Of a stretch of DNA of 64,000 bases, positions 1 to 12,189 are shown in pieces. How positions within the stretch are numbered: position 1 is the stretch's first letter; every line of letters starts with the position of its first letter. Under the pieces are notes generated by a model. That model ran no database searches, was not told the origin of the DNA, and worked only from the letters and a program-made list of their open reading frames with translations. Origin of the DNA: Planococcus citri. Taxonomy: Eukaryota; Arthropoda; Insecta; Hemiptera; Pseudococcidae. The stretch covers positions 63,587,350 to 63,651,349 of the forward strand of contig NC_088680.1 of the NCBI RefSeq assembly GCF_950023065.1, given 5' to 3'. Both the position numbers and the translations under genes were made by a program.

Positions 1-1129
1 ACACATAAACACGTATTAGAATGATATTATAGATACTTCCATAAATATCATCGGTGGTGGAATCACAATTTTTCCATCAATAGACACTCTTCAAACAATA
101 ATTTTTTCCCTGGAATTACCCTAGATGAATTTTATTTGCGAATTGCAAGTAAGTAAAGTAAACTCCTCGAAGATTGTTTTGGTTGAAATACCTTACCATA
201 ATGTTTAAGAATCAGGATTATCAGGTAGGTATACACATGAATAGATAGGTACCTACGTGATACTTTCGATTGGTTTCATCTTGTATGTAACTGTAAGTAT
301 GTCCATCATGACTTGAAACCAAAAAATAATAAACCAAATCAACATTAGCAATAGCATAGCATGCCTACAACACACACGTAATTATTCTCCCAATTTTAAA
401 ACGAAAATTTGAACAAAAAAACTAACAGGATGAACTGAGATAACGATTCAAGTAAAAAAATTCTCGTATGTATAGATAAGAAATAGCTGAAAACGGTGCG
501 ATGTGGTTAGGGTGATACAGAATCTATCTATGGTTGCAGGTGTATTGTGGGAGACTGCGGAAGATAAAACAATAGATGAATGTTGCTTGGAAAGAGATAA
601 AGAATGAAAAGAGATCTCAATGAATGCATAATTCTGTGAAAATCAGGATTGAAACTGTAAACGGATGGAAATGAAGGCAGATGTTCAAAAATACAAGTTA
701 GATAAGAAAATTGAAAGAATTTTTTTGGACAATAGGCAGCTTGGTTTGGGGGTTTCTAATTTTTGTGGCTGTGGCATGTCCTTCTGTCAGTTGCGATTCG
801 TCCTAGGTACAGTGTACATACGAGTAGTAGAAAAATTTCGCGTGAGTGTATTGGTGTATGTATACCTAATTGGTGTTATATCGTAATTAATATTTTTGCA
901 TTGTGTTATAATTAATAATGTTGTGTTGTCGTTTGTCGGTGTACTATTTAGTTTTAGCATTTTAATGCAATTTTTACTCCTCTAAATTTGACATTTAGTG
1001 GCACATATTCCCAATAATTAATATTTTTGGGTCCGTCGTCGTGTATATACTTCTTCGTGGTTCCTCCTGGTGTACTATATTTAAAGTTATAATTAGGTAC
1101 CTACCTAATTCTTCGTTTCAACTCTCAAG
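1..1129 (+). promoter_or_regulatory. 5' flank of RTK exon 1
   Basis: No convincing coding exon is visible here. The stretch is closely repeated at about 45630-47988 upstream of a second copy of the RTK first exon, so promoter and 5' leader were duplicated together with that exon. A TATA-like string (TATATTTAAAG) sits near 1075-1086 in front of the start codon and is kept in the second copy. The transcription start cannot be fixed from sequence alone. Confidence 0.4.
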
Positions 1130-1184
1130 ATGGCAGGAGTAAAGAAATCGCGTTTAGAAGTGCTGATTGGAATCATAATTCTAT
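1130..1184 (+). CDS. RTK exon 1 (signal peptide)
   Basis: The exon opens with ATG at 1130 and encodes MAGVKKSRLEVLIGIIIL plus the first base of a codon, then a strong donor GTAAGT at 1185. Two or three basic residues followed by a hydrophobic run make it a signal peptide. It ends in phase 1, which fits exon 2 at 29605 (T + GC gives Cys), so I assign it to the receptor tyrosine kinase across a 28.4-kb intron. The same 55 bases recur unchanged at 47989-48043. The long-distance join is inference: phase and domain order fit, but no transcript evidence is available. Confidence 0.6.
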
Positions 1185-1544
1185 GTAAGTACATCTTTTG
1201 TTAATTTTATTAACATTTTTCAAATAAGTTACATTTTAAATGTAGGTACTATTACATTATTTTATATCTCTTTAAATACCTACATAAATACTTGGGATGC
1301 TGAGGTAGACTTTTTGCTCAGAAACTAGACAAATTGCACTTTTTTTTTGGGAATATCACACGTTGGATTTGAAAACATTACTTAAACTTGATATCTTGTC
1401 CCTCTAACTCGAAGGGTATGTGAACATACACATTTACGTGCGTAGGTGGGTGGTCTATATAGTTTTCAGTTCAAAAGCCTCATTATTACCTTAAGCTACA
1501 CCGTGAGAGTGTAAGTAAGCTGTCCAAGTGTTTAATTAGTTGCC

Positions 1545-1953
1545 TACCTCGTAACTGGGGTCATTTTTTACTAACATAATATTCTGATTTAACCGTCGAA
1601 AAATTAAAAATTTTCAAATTCTATCAATATCTAGTAAATGGTACGGAGCTAATAAATCAACTTTTCACCGTGATACTTACAGTCTCAATCCTCTAAAGTA
1701 TCGTCGAACATTTCTCAGTATGTTTTGGCTCGTTGTATTTTTGGAAGATTCTACAAAAATATGATACTTAGATCTTACTAAGGATGGTTCGCTAAAACAA
1801 AATGTCAGAGAGTTTTGAACGAATTTAGATGGTGACGATTTTCATTTTACGAGTTGAAAGATTTTTAGCGTCGGAGGGACCCTACAGGAGGGATGGGTCT
1901 TCGATTTTTTTCGAAATCAAATGAATGTCACGAAAAGAAACATAATGAGTCAG
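1545..1953 (-). pseudogene. COLFI pseudogene P1 (alpha type)
   Basis: On the - strand this holds, in order, a broken signal-peptide exon (start near 1953, soon meeting a stop), a copy of the second COLFI exon at about 1682-1750, and only the 3' end of the third exon near 1545-1600. The second exon has two in-frame TGA stops, and the first conserved Cys codon is TAC (Tyr). The conserved fourth and fifth exons are absent. A sister pseudogene at about 48477-48830 shares the Cys-to-Tyr change and one stop, so the gene died before the segment was duplicated. Confidence 0.65.
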
Positions 1954-3100
1954 GTGATCACTGTCAGTTGTTTGCTCTTTACACAATAATGTATTTCAAT
2001 TTAAAAAAAAAAAAAAAATGAATTCGAAAAAAGTGTTAGTAATTGATCCACAATCGTACAAGTATGAATAAAATTCAAAAACGTACAAACTGTACAAATG
2101 TATGAGTTATTTATGTACTATCTGCGAGGAGTCGAATGAGAACTGAAAAGAATGCAAACTCGAGCTCTTTTTGCAAATTGGAGGATGATTCGTGGACTAC
2201 GAGTACCTACCTATATTATTGAGTAAGTCCTGTAAGAATGCGACATCGAGCATGTTCAGTCCCAAATTAGATCCAAGACGGTCCGGATATGATTAAGGTT
2301 TGATCTGATTACATCAATCAGATCTGCGAAGATCTGTTCAAATTTACACCCAATCGTTTCTCCTTCGGGAAAAATTTTGAAAAAAAAAAAAACTTGAAAA
2401 AGTGTTAAAAAGTGTGTTCAACATTTTCAATTTTCAGTGATTTTAATGAATTTGACATTTTTCCATCATTTCAACACTTTTTTATGATTTTTGGACAACT
2501 TTTATTGAAATTTCATCGCCGTTTTTAAAATTTTCATCTTTTAGTAATAGGTACATAATTTAATGTTTTTTTTTTCAATATGTTTACTTCTTTGGTTTTT
2601 GGTATTTTCAATGCTTTTATGCTTTTTTTCAACATTTTCACGTAATTTTAAGAAAAATATATAGTCGGTAACATATACGTGAAGATGACTCAAAAACGCT
2701 CAAAAATAACATTAAAATCACTAAAAATGACTGAAACTATTGAAATTTTGCTAAAAGTTGCCTGATGAAATGCATAAAAAAGGATCGAAAATGTGTTGAA
2801 AAAGTGTGAAAGCACTCAAAAAAAGCTTTAAAATAACTGAGAGTGACCTGAACAATGGTAAAGTATTGAAAAACTTTGCCAAAAATGCGTCAACAAATGT
2901 CAAAAACCTCTTAAAATGGTTGGCGAATGCAACGCTATTTGATATTTCACGAGAGGAAGAAAGAAGTTGCCTAATTCAATTTATGAAGGCAGCACGACAG
3001 TTGAGGAATAGGTACTTGGTAGTTATAAAGAAAACAAAATAATGTTTGTTTGACTACGCCTACCTGAAAACAAGTACTTACAAGTATTCACCTTAAGGTG
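1954..3100. other. COLFI-upstream-like sequence, then AT-rich DNA
   Basis: Positions 1954-2280 resemble the region upstream of the intact COLFI-1 and COLFI-2 start codons (compare 9991-10260 and 19189-19600). From 2280 to 3100 the DNA is A/T-rich with many short AAAATGACT-like iterations. An open frame at 2806-3042 has low-complexity Lys-rich translation and no recognisable domain, so I do not call it a gene. Confidence 0.4.
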
Positions 3101-3109
3101 GCGTTATTG

Positions 3110-3780
3110 TATGAAGTCTTATAGACACGATCTGCTCCTAACGCCTTATGATAAATATTTTTCAATTCGTTCTCCCTCAAAAATCACCTTTGTGACCAAT
3201 CAAAGGGAGTTAAAATTTCCTGAGAACAACAAAAATGGCACTGGTTTTTTGTGTTTACCACCTCCAAAAAAATGTTGGTCCAAAACTTCATGCAGAGCAT
3301 CGAGGAGCTGCGATTCTCCATAAGGGAATTGGATTCTTGCAGTGCACGATTCTTTCATAGCAGGGAATCGCGATTCGAATCGGGTTCTTTCTTGGTTCTT
3401 TTCGATGATTCGAATAGCCCCAACTCTGCTCGCACACTTTAAATAATAGTTGGATTGGGTCAAGGGACAAGGGTGAGCTGATGTTTTCTCAGTTAGGTAA
3501 ACATGGGAGTGAAACCAGCACACAACCTCCCCCCCATCCGACCACGCTTGCGTTCTCCCCTATTGTGGATCTTGCCCCCCCCCCCAAATTCAGTGGAAGA
3601 GTGCGAAGAGTGGCATTGAATATTGGATTCAATTAAACCGTTAAGAATGTTTCGAAACTCATCAAATTGCAATTTTTGAGGTTAAACACCGAAGAACTGC
3701 ACAGGTTATATCCCGAAAAAGTCAGACACGATATTTTCTAAAATGACCCCAATTTGAGGACCACTGGCTTGATCGCATGA
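3110..3780 (+). repeat. Dispersed repeat R7
   Basis: This block recurs at 10990-11590 in the same orientation and in part inverted at about 55015-55275. Shared landmarks are TGACCAATCAAAGGGAGTTA, a run around GGAGCTGCGATTCTCCATAA, and a C-rich stretch before the AAATTCAGTGGAAGAGTGCG segment. A diverged piece is at 4620-4760. Short open frames on both strands within it are not consistent between copies, so it looks non-coding. Confidence 0.6.
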
Positions 3781-3960
3781 ACCGCTGCGCCACTCAAAAA
3801 TTTTTCTGGATAATCTCCCACTCAAAGTAAACTTCTCCACTAATTTTCGTCAAAATCTAGAATATGTTTTTTTTTTGATGCACCCAAATAAACAGGATTG
3901 ACAGTCGATAGGCGGATCAAAAGAGCTTTTGTGTGAAAATTTTCGATTTCACGTGTGCCA

Positions 3961-4560
3961 GATAGTTTACCCAGTATTTGATACTAATCAGATGAGAATA
4001 TTGCAACAAATATCCAAATTTGGATAGTAAAAAGCAATCCCAGACGGTACCAGGTATGCAACTATTTAAACACCTAGATACGAGTAGCTTACTTACACTC
4101 CCAAGGTGGAGTATTTTTTAAAGCGATAGAAAATGTCAATAATTTCACCTGTTCCAACTTTCAGTTCGCTTACGAAGTAGATGCTAATCAGCTAAGAATT
4201 TTGCAACAAATATCCAAATCAGCTTCACAAACTATTATTTATCTTTGTAAAAATGCCATCGTCTATTACGACAGTAGGTATCGACAAAAATTTTGAGAAA
4301 TGCGTGAAATAACTGGGATGGAATAATTAAGAAATTATTCCGCAAAACCTTTCAAATTTACAATTTATTTCCGGTTATGACAGTTGTCAGGTAAATACTA
4401 AATCTATGAGTACCTACCAAGTTTTTTTTGGGGCTTCTTCAGGGGTCAAAAACGCGTATCATATACTGAACTAACGTACCTTCCCAACTTCCCATCATTG
4501 ATATAGCAGCTTTAGATGTCGGAAGACCTAGACAATTCTTTGTTTAATTTTCGAAATCAA
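3961..4560 (+). pseudogene. COLFI pseudogene P2 (alpha type)
   Basis: A + strand copy in exon order: the tail of exon 3 (4012-4052, encoding a WIVKSNPRRYQV-like end), exon 4 (about 4166-4391) and part of exon 5 (about 4450-4550). Exon 4 has extra bases after the YYDS codons and an in-frame TAA in the NN-E-I segment. Exon 5 lacks its beginning and the conserved VCFL end. It is closest to COLFI-1, which lies 1.2 kb away on the other strand, so the two form a diverged inverted pair. Confidence 0.7.
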
Positions 4561-4589
4561 AGTGGATTGAGTAGCCCATGATGAGGGTT

Positions 4590-5798
4590 ATGGATGTGAA
4601 TTCATCATAGTGATCAGCTCTCAATGTATCCTGAACCAAAATTTCATGCAGGGCATCGAAGAAGCTGTGATTCTCCATTAATAGGGAATCAGATTCATGC
4701 AGTGCACGATTCAATTTCATTGCAAAGGAATCACGATCCGAATCAGGTTCTTTCTACCCATCAACATTCAATTTTTTTTTTTATTGCATACCTAGAGTCA
4801 AAATTGAAGATTAAGCTAAAACAAAATTTTTCGAATGCAGTGAGATCTGTCAAGCAGAACTTTCGATAAGTAATCGGGATTTTTAAAATTATCTTTCTAC
4901 GACATTATTGTAATTGGAGCCAGAGACTTTCCAAAAAAATCAGTTACAGCTTTCAGATCATTCCCATGCTAAATCAGCTTGGTTTTGAGTTTAAATTCTT
5001 CGATTTTGATCAAAATTCTTTCTTATGTTAATATCGCTATCTTTAGCTTCTTAATTCTTTTTGAAGCAGGTGTGGTGGGGTCCAAGTTCGAAGTTATAAA
5101 TATTTAATCTGAAAATTACGAGTAGAGAAAAAATTAAGGAAGCATAAATTTTCGTAATATTAGAAAATTTTTTATTTCATAAATTGTTACATTTCGAAAC
5201 AGTTCAAACGAATGCTTTTATAAAATCCTGAAAATCTAGTTGTGGAAAAAACTTTCAAATGCAAATTAATTTCGGAAACAGAAAAGTTGCCTCTCGAAAT
5301 TTTTTTTTCATTCTCTCAATAGAGATACATAATTTTATTATACCCCTTCTGAATTATTATTCTATATTATGCAAGTACACATTTTGTTAATTTTATTAAC
5401 ATTTTTCAAATGGTAGCTTAAGTACTGTTAACTCTTAATGCTACACCTATAGCTTACAGGTATCTAATTTGAAAATTTAAGCAACAATAATTCAGGATGC
5501 ATAAATTGTTGTGATATTATCTAACATTTTCTATTTCATAAATTATTACATTTCGAAGCATTTCAAACGAATATTTTTTTCAATCAGTTGTCAATAAAAT
5601 TCTGAAAATCTATTCGTGGTAAAAATTCAACAAACCGAATATTTTTTGTCTCTCGAAATTTTTTTCCTTCTACGAATAGAGTTGCATAATTATACCCAAT
5701 CAATTAACCAATTCTGATCAACGCAGCTCCTTTTCGTTGACTTACTCAAGCGTCTTGATTCATTTCGCATTTCCACCAATCACTCCATTCTTCGAAAA
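4590..5798. other. Duplicated COLFI 3'-flank sequence
   Basis: Contains the 3'-flanking sequence of a COLFI copy in at least two orientations or iterations. The stretch around 4960-5300 matches 12960-13400 downstream of the truncated + strand copy, and 5440-5690 repeats it again. It is A/T-rich with no open frame that carries a domain. Confidence 0.4.
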
Positions 5799-8700
5799 TT
5801 AAAGAAAGCAAACTCGTCCAATGTGCACATCAATAAATTGTCCAGGTCTCCCGACATCTCGAATTGCAATATCAGTGATGGGAAGTTGGGAAGGTATGTT
5901 AGTTGAGTACAGGATGCGTGTATTTGACCACCAATCGTTTTTATGCTGTTTGAACAAGACATCGAGAACATTAAAAATGAAAAAAGCCGACCCCCCCCCC
6001 CCCAAAAAAACACTCTGTACCTACTTCTAGATTTAGTAAATTACCTGACAACCATCATGACCGGACATAAATTGTAAATTTGAAAGGTTTTGCGGAGTGA
6101 TTTCGTCATTATTCCATCCCAGTAGTTTTACACTTTTATCGAAATTTTTGTTGATACTGTCGTAATAGACGATGGTATTCTTACAAAGATAAATAATAGT
6201 TTGTGAAGCTGATTTGGATATTTGTTGCAAAATTCTTAGCTGATTAGCATCTACTTCGTAAGTGAACTGAAAGTTAGAACAGGTGAAATTATTCACATTT
6301 TTTATCGCTTTAAAAAATACTCCACCTTGGGAGTGTAAGTAAGCTATCTAGCTGTTTAAATAGTTGCATACCTGGTACCGTCTGGGATTGCTTTTTACTA
6401 TCCAAACATCTGATTTAACCGTAGAAGCATCAAACAAAAGTTTACTCGTGGGTGATTTCAAATGTAAGCATGTTTCACGTGTTTCAAATATACAATAAAC
6501 ATAGATGGAATTTTTTGGATCGCCTTGGCTGGGATTTATCAAATAGAAACCTAATTGCATTTGAAAAAATGATTAATTGAGGAGCTGAGAATCAAAACTC
6601 ACATTTGCCAAAAAAAAACCGTTTTATGGCAGATTTGGATACACCGTTTTACACTCTATAATGTGACATATTCGTTTTTTTTGGATCAAAGTCATTTTGG
6701 TGTGAAATTCACTTTCAAAACCAAGGGTTAGAATCAAAACTTAGTTTTGTTTGCAAAATTCCATAGGGAAAAGTTTGATAACAAGCTGAATTTTGGTACA
6801 CGGGGGTTTTTTGATACGCTGAACACGAATTTGGGGTGTCCAGGTCCAGGTGAATCCGGTGTACGCTTCCCCCTTTTTTGTGGACCTTAAGCCCACAAAT
6901 TTGTTTTTATGCGTTCAGGTCCGAAAATATGCAATTTTATGCAAAATGCTTCTCATCGATTTCGTTTTACTATTCCACGTCGAATGAAGAGTCAGCGAAG
7001 TTTCCCACCCCAAAGGGGTGGACCTATGGTCACTCAAAGTAGGGGTGCACAGTGGACTGTGAGCACCCCCAAAACGGGCGTAATTAAAAAACATACAATG
7101 AACCCTAAAAAAAAAGTACAATGGTATCCTCCCTTATGTTTATTGGGTCGCAGAATACGAATTTGACAATATTTTTTTTGTAGGGGTGGGAGATGAGGAG
7201 TGAGAGGGCGAGAAATTCAAAATTTCACTGTAATGATGTGTGATATGTCGAAATGTATGTTTTTGAGGGTGTAGATCACGAATTTGACAATATTTTTTTC
7301 GTAGGGGTCAATGGTGGGGGCTGAGGGGTGAAAATGGTTAAAAATTCAAAATTTGACTATAATGATGTGTGATATGTCAAAATGTATGTTTTCGTGGTTG
7401 TAGATCACGAATTTGACAATATTTATTTCGTAAGGGTTGATGGTGGGGGATGAAGGGGTGAAAAATTCAAAATGTGACCATAATGATGTGTGATATGTCA
7501 AAATGTATGTTTTCGAGGTTGTAGATCACGAATTTGACAATATTTTTTTCGAAGGGGTAATGGTGGGGGATGAAGGGGGTGAAAAATTCAAAATTTGACC
7601 ATAATGATGTGTGATATGTCGAAATGTATGTTTTTGAGGGTGTAGATCACGAATTTGACAATTTTTTTTTTCGTAGGGGTGAATTGTGGGGGATGAAGGG
7701 GGTGAAAACGGCGGACAATTCAAAATTTGACTATAATGATGTGTGATATGTCGAAATGTCCCAAGTATGAATAATTCAACTGAAAGTGAGTAATTTTCAT
7801 CAATTTATTCGATTTTAGTTGTTATAAAGTCATTATAGAGGTTTAATTTACGTTAAAACTCCGTTTTTTGCCTACTCTGCCACATAAATAGGAATAGAAC
7901 AAATTTTTGCACGTAGATGCACGGGAAATCCCAGGGGCTAGTACTTAAGGTAGTGTATTTCAAGATGTCATTTGCCATTTTTGCCCCCGAATGCCCCGGA
8001 GACCACAACAGTCAATTATAGTGAAAAATCATGGTAAATTTTGTTTAAATGTTACAAATTTTTTCTTCCAGGAACTTTGACGGCTCTCCAATAGAAAATT
8101 CTACATCGCCCACCCTTCACCTTTTCTACACCTTCAAAAACATACATTTTGACATATCACACATCATTATGGTCAAATTTTGAATTTTTCACCGTTTTCA
8201 CCCCTTCATCCCCCACAATTCACCCGTACGGAAAAAATATTGTCAAATTCGTGATCTACACCTTCAAAAACATACATTTCGACATATCACACATCATTAT
8301 GGTCAAATTTTGAATTTTTCACCCTCTTCATTCCCCACCATTCACCCTTACGAAAAAAATATTGTCAAATTCGCGATCTACAACCTCGAAAACATACATT
8401 TCGACATATCACACATCATTATAGTCAAATTTTGAATTTTCAACCATTTTCACCCCTCAGCCCCCACCATTGACCCCTACGAAAAAAATATTGTCAAATT
8501 CGTGATCTACACTCTCAAAAACATACATTTCAACATATCACACATCATTAATAGTCAAATTTTGAATTTCTCGCCCCCTCACCCTCTCATCCCCCACCCC
8601 TACAAAAAAATATTGTCAAATTCGTATTCTGCGACCCAAAAAACATAAATTTTGCATAAAATTGCATATTTTCGGACTTAAACGCAAAAAAACAAATTTT

Positions 8701-9990
8701 GGGGGCCTAAGGTCCACAAAAAAAGGGGGAAGCGTACACTGGATTCACCTGGACACTCCAAATTCGTGTTCAGCGTATCAAAAAACCCCCAGTACCAAAA
8801 TTCAGCTTGTTATCAAACTTTTCCCTATCATCGTAATTAAAACAGTGAAAAAAAATTTGATCGCAAATCTTGGAGTCAAAACTCACATTTGCCATTCTTT
8901 GTCTGGATATTAAAGCAGAAGGGAGCTAGGTGAAAATCAGCCAACACACGGAATCGTGTGCTAGTAGCGCTATCTAATGATTCATTTTGGTATTATAAGT
9001 TTTTTCAACTGGCAACACTACTAACTCAGTTTTTCGCGTTTTTCTCAAAATCGTTTATGGTGGCAAATGTGAGTTTTGATTCTCAGCTCCTCAATTAGAT
9101 AAGTACCAAACGTGATGTTTACCGTCTCGATGCTTTCCGAAAGGACCGTCGAACATTTCTCGGCATGTTTTTGCGTGATATATGGTTGGTGGTTTCTATA
9201 AAAAATATAATAGATAATTAGAGCGAATGTCGGAGTTTTGAACGAATTTAGATGGTAGAGATTTTCATTTTGGTTTGAAAGATTTTCAGCACCAGAGGTG
9301 ACCGTGGAGGTGGCCCCGGAAGGGAGTTGGGTCTTCGAGGAGGGGGCATTTCCCAGAAAATCGTGTTTTTCCCACTCTAATCTTTACCTAACCTGTGGGA
9401 AATGGTCCATTTCCTTGATACATCTTGCTTCGAAACATTTCAGTTGTCCTTAAAATCCAAGACAAATTTTAGGTTTCTACCGAACCGATCGGTTGAATCG
9501 GACTCTTAACTATCTTTTCGAATAGCCCTCGTTAATTATGGGTACTTATTTCAAATCATCAAAAGATATCATTCTTGAAACTGGTGGAATATTTAGGAGT
9601 ACAATGGTGACAACTTTTTTGTCATTATTGTCAATTTCAAAAAATCGAAAAAAAGTCCAAACAATTATCAAATTTTTTTCACCTATTTTCGAAACACAAA
9701 TTTGCCGAAAAACATTTAAGTGATTTGCAAATTTTCAAACACACGTTAGAACCTTGAGAGTACGAGTAGTCTTGAATTTTGAAGACAGTGGCCTAGGTTT
9801 CGGCAAAGAATTTCAATTACATAGAAGATACGTACTATTTTGTGGAAATTGCCCATTTTTTTCAAAACAAGTGAGATGGAGAATGGGGGTAGGTATATTA
9901 CAAATATTTATAATTAAATGCACTTACTTCACTTCTCGATGCTCCATGGAGTATTGTAATAATTATTAATGTCAAGAAAAGAAACATCAT
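5799..9990 (-). CDS. COLFI-1: secreted stand-alone fibrillar-collagen NC1-domain protein
   Basis: Five exons on the - strand: 9990-9928, 9195-9123, 6550-6372, 6266-6045, 5945-5799, all GT-AG, phases 0,1,0,0, giving 227 aa. A 21-residue signal peptide starts with two Met codons. The rest is one COLFI domain: NPSQGD motif near residue 51 (WIDPNQGC in collagens), RETC, LCKN, a block ending SQLPITDIAIRDVG, and a C-terminal VCFL. There is no Gly-X-Y helix. Cysteines at about 32, 65, 73, 133, 178 and 225 match collagen C1, C4-C8; C2 and C3 are absent. In procollagens this domain trimerises chains; here its role is unknown. The third-exon intron (6551-9122) holds a 2.5-kb foldback element. The gene lies antisense within the RTK first intron. 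Confidence 0.82.
6574..9097. mobile_element. Foldback element FB-I
   Basis: A 2.5-kb palindrome inside a COLFI-1 intron. Its ends, TTGAGGAGCTGAGAATCAAA at about 6577 and the reverse complement ending at about 9095, are inverted repeats. The paralogous COLFI intron runs straight through the site, and a TTA flanks both sides. The left arm carries five direct units of about 122 bp (7140-7765); the right arm has about four in inverse orientation (8095-8640). I see no transposase frame. It is non-autonomous by appearance. Confidence 0.75.
7140..7765 (+). repeat. 122-bp tandem array, left arm of FB-I
   Basis: Five units start at roughly 7158, 7279, 7407, 7529 and 7650, judged by the landmark CGAATTTGACAATATTTTT. 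Each also carries a GTGATATGTCGAAATGTATG segment. The mirror array in the opposite arm is at 8095-8640. Purine-rich GGGGTGAAGGGGG-like spacers vary in length between units. Confidence 0.8.
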
Positions 9991-10720
9991 GAGTCAGGTG
10001 GTTTGCTTTTTACATAATAATATAGGTATTTCAATTAAAAAAAAAAGAATTTGAAAAAAGTGTTGGTGAAAATACATACAAAAACGTACAACTGTACAAA
10101 TGTACGAGTACCTATACTGTCTGCGAGCAATCGAATGAGAACTGGAAATAATGCGAACTCGAGCCCTTTTTGCAAGTTGGAGGATATAATTTGTGGACTA
10201 CGAATATGATTGAATATAAGTCCTGAAAGAATGCGACATCGAGCCTGTTTAGTCGCAAGTGTTCCTAACTTTGTGGTTTAAGTTGTGTGCAATGTTCTAA
10301 TGTAATTTTCGTCCTTACTTTAGTGGTCGTCTTTTTCACATAAGATTTAAATACTTACAATGTCATGTATGGTGATGTTGGCATTAATTCCATCTTCTCC
10401 TTTTTAATTATACTCACTCCTATAATTTGAATGATCATTCGAATAAAAAGAATACTACCAAGGTGGCTTCAAAAAACCTTTGACGTTTTGATGACCACTC
10501 GTCGAAGACCAAGCGAGATCATCGAGTGGCTGGTAAATGGAGCACCTAAACATGGTTTCGGTGAATGAATAGTAGGTAGACATTAATATTTGTCAATAAT
10601 CACAGAGATGCGTAGACGGTTGCGCAGCATGCATTGACTGAAATGTTTTTCAATAGGTATTTGTATTTAGATATCTACAGGTCCATGGTGATATAGAGCA
10701 TAGTACCTAGGCGAGTCTGG
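9991..10720 (-). promoter_or_regulatory. Upstream region of COLFI-1, shared across copies
   Basis: This DNA lies upstream of the COLFI-1 start codon and has clear relatives upstream of COLFI-2 (19189-20020), upstream of COLFI-4 in inverse orientation (50870-52659), next to the orphan signal-peptide exon (44958-45160), and at 57180-57490. Shared landmarks include ACTCGAGCCC, GAATGCGACATCGAGCCTG and CACCTTGG-type strings. Conservation beyond the coding exons fits either recent duplication or retained promoter function. Confidence 0.45.
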
Positions 10721-11625
10721 AAATGTTTTTTTTTTTTAGAGTGGTATCCAGGTACAAATTGCGTGCTGTGGCCCTTCGAATGCATTTTCTTGGCGAATTC
10801 CCTTTATTTTCGGTACAATACACCCCAACTTTTATGGGGGGGGGGTTCACATGTACACCACTTTATCCTACATCGATTAAGCCAAATGAAAATATTCATC
10901 AAAAAACGCGGGCACAACAGGCCGCAGTGAATTTCTGAAGTTCTACATACAGAGCATTTCAACAGAAAAAGTGGTTGTTTATCTATAAGTTTCAAAAATC
11001 ACCCTTGTGACCAATCAAAGGGAGTTAAAAATTTTCCGAGAACAACGAAAATGGCACTGATTATTTGTGTTGACCACTTCCAAAAAAATGTTGGTCCAAA
11101 ATTTCATGTAGGGCATCGAGGAGCTGCGATTCTCCATAAGGGAATTTGATTCTTGCAGTGTACGATACTTTCATTGCAGGGAATCGCGATTCGAATCGGG
11201 TTCTTTCTTGATTCTTTTCGGCGATTCAAATCGCCCCAACTCTGCTCGCACACTTTCAACAATAGTGGGATTGGGTCAAGGAACAAGGGTGAGCAGATGT
11301 TTTTTCAGTTATTAGGTAAACATGGGAGTGAAACCACACCTCCCCCTGACCACGCTTGCGTTCTTCCCTATTGTGGATCTTGGCCCCCCCTCCCCAAATT
11401 CAGTGGAAGAGTGCGAAGAGTGGCATTGAATTTTGGATTCAGTTGGGCCGTTATAAGAATGTTTCGAAACTCAAATTGCAATTTTTGAGGTTAAACACCG
11501 AAGAACTGCACAGGTTATATCCCGAAAAAGTCAGACACGATATTTTCTAAAATGACCCCCATTTGAGGACCACTGGCTTGATCAACCTCAACTGCGCATT
11601 CCTCCAAAGCTGTGATATGTACTTT
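10721..11625. repeat. R7 copy and inverted-duplicate segment
   Basis: 10721-10980 is the inverse of about 56940-57180 (shared GAATGCATTTTCTTGGCGAA-like string). 10990-11590 is a second copy of repeat R7 in the same orientation as 3110-3780. Several open frames overlap it, but the matching frame in the other copy is interrupted, so none is called as a gene. Confidence 0.55.
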
Positions 11626-12185
11626 CATCAAAACTGATTTCACTGTTCGAAAGGGCATTGCATTCTGAACTTTTTAAGAATTTTTAAATTTTCAGAAGTT
11701 GATAGTTGAACTTTCAAATTGAATGTTCAAATTCAAAAATGAAGCTGTAAGTGGGAGCTACCATTTAAAATTCTGAAAAATTTCCATAGATGTACCTTTT
11801 AATGATTTTTTTCAAAATATTCAATTTTCGAGATGAGATCTTTCACTGGTGGGAGAGCACCCTCTGCCCCAAATTTGGGTGAAACTGTCAAAGAGAAATC
11901 TGAGGCATGTGATATATCGAATTGTATGTTTTTGGTGACGCTGAACACGAATATGACGTCAGATTTTTGATTGGACCCCATCCACGGCCCCCAGCACCCC
12001 CTCAAATGGGGTAAATATTCTAAATGGGGGGTTTGTTCGTGCGACACATAAAATAGTACGTTTTTAGTGACGTTGAACACGAATAAGACGTCATATTTTT
12101 TGTTTAGACCCAGTAAAATGGCCCCCAGAACTTTCCCAAGAGGGGTAATTAACCTAAAAAAATATGGGTTCATTCGTGTGACACA
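11626..12185 (-). repeat. Fragment of foldback family FB-IV
   Basis: Carries two units of the FB-IV tandem repeat (landmark CTGAACACGAATATGACGTC at about 11940 and a diverged one at about 12070) and the flanking single-copy part seen at 34920-35130 and 36000-36250. Only one arm is present, so it is a truncated copy. It abuts the COLFI pseudogene fragment that starts near 12190. Confidence 0.6.
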
Positions 12186-12189
12186 TAAA

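Noticed and set aside
665..886. 73-codon open frame in the RTK 5' flank
   Set aside because: The duplicated copy near 46276 is frameshifted after about ten codons, and the translation has no domain.
2806..3042. 78-codon Lys-rich open frame
   Set aside because: Arises in A/T-rich iterated sequence; no homologous frame or domain recognised.
7140..8640. Direct repeats with regular spacing that might suggest a CRISPR array
   Set aside because: Units are 122 bp, imperfect, without unique spacers, in a eukaryotic foldback element.
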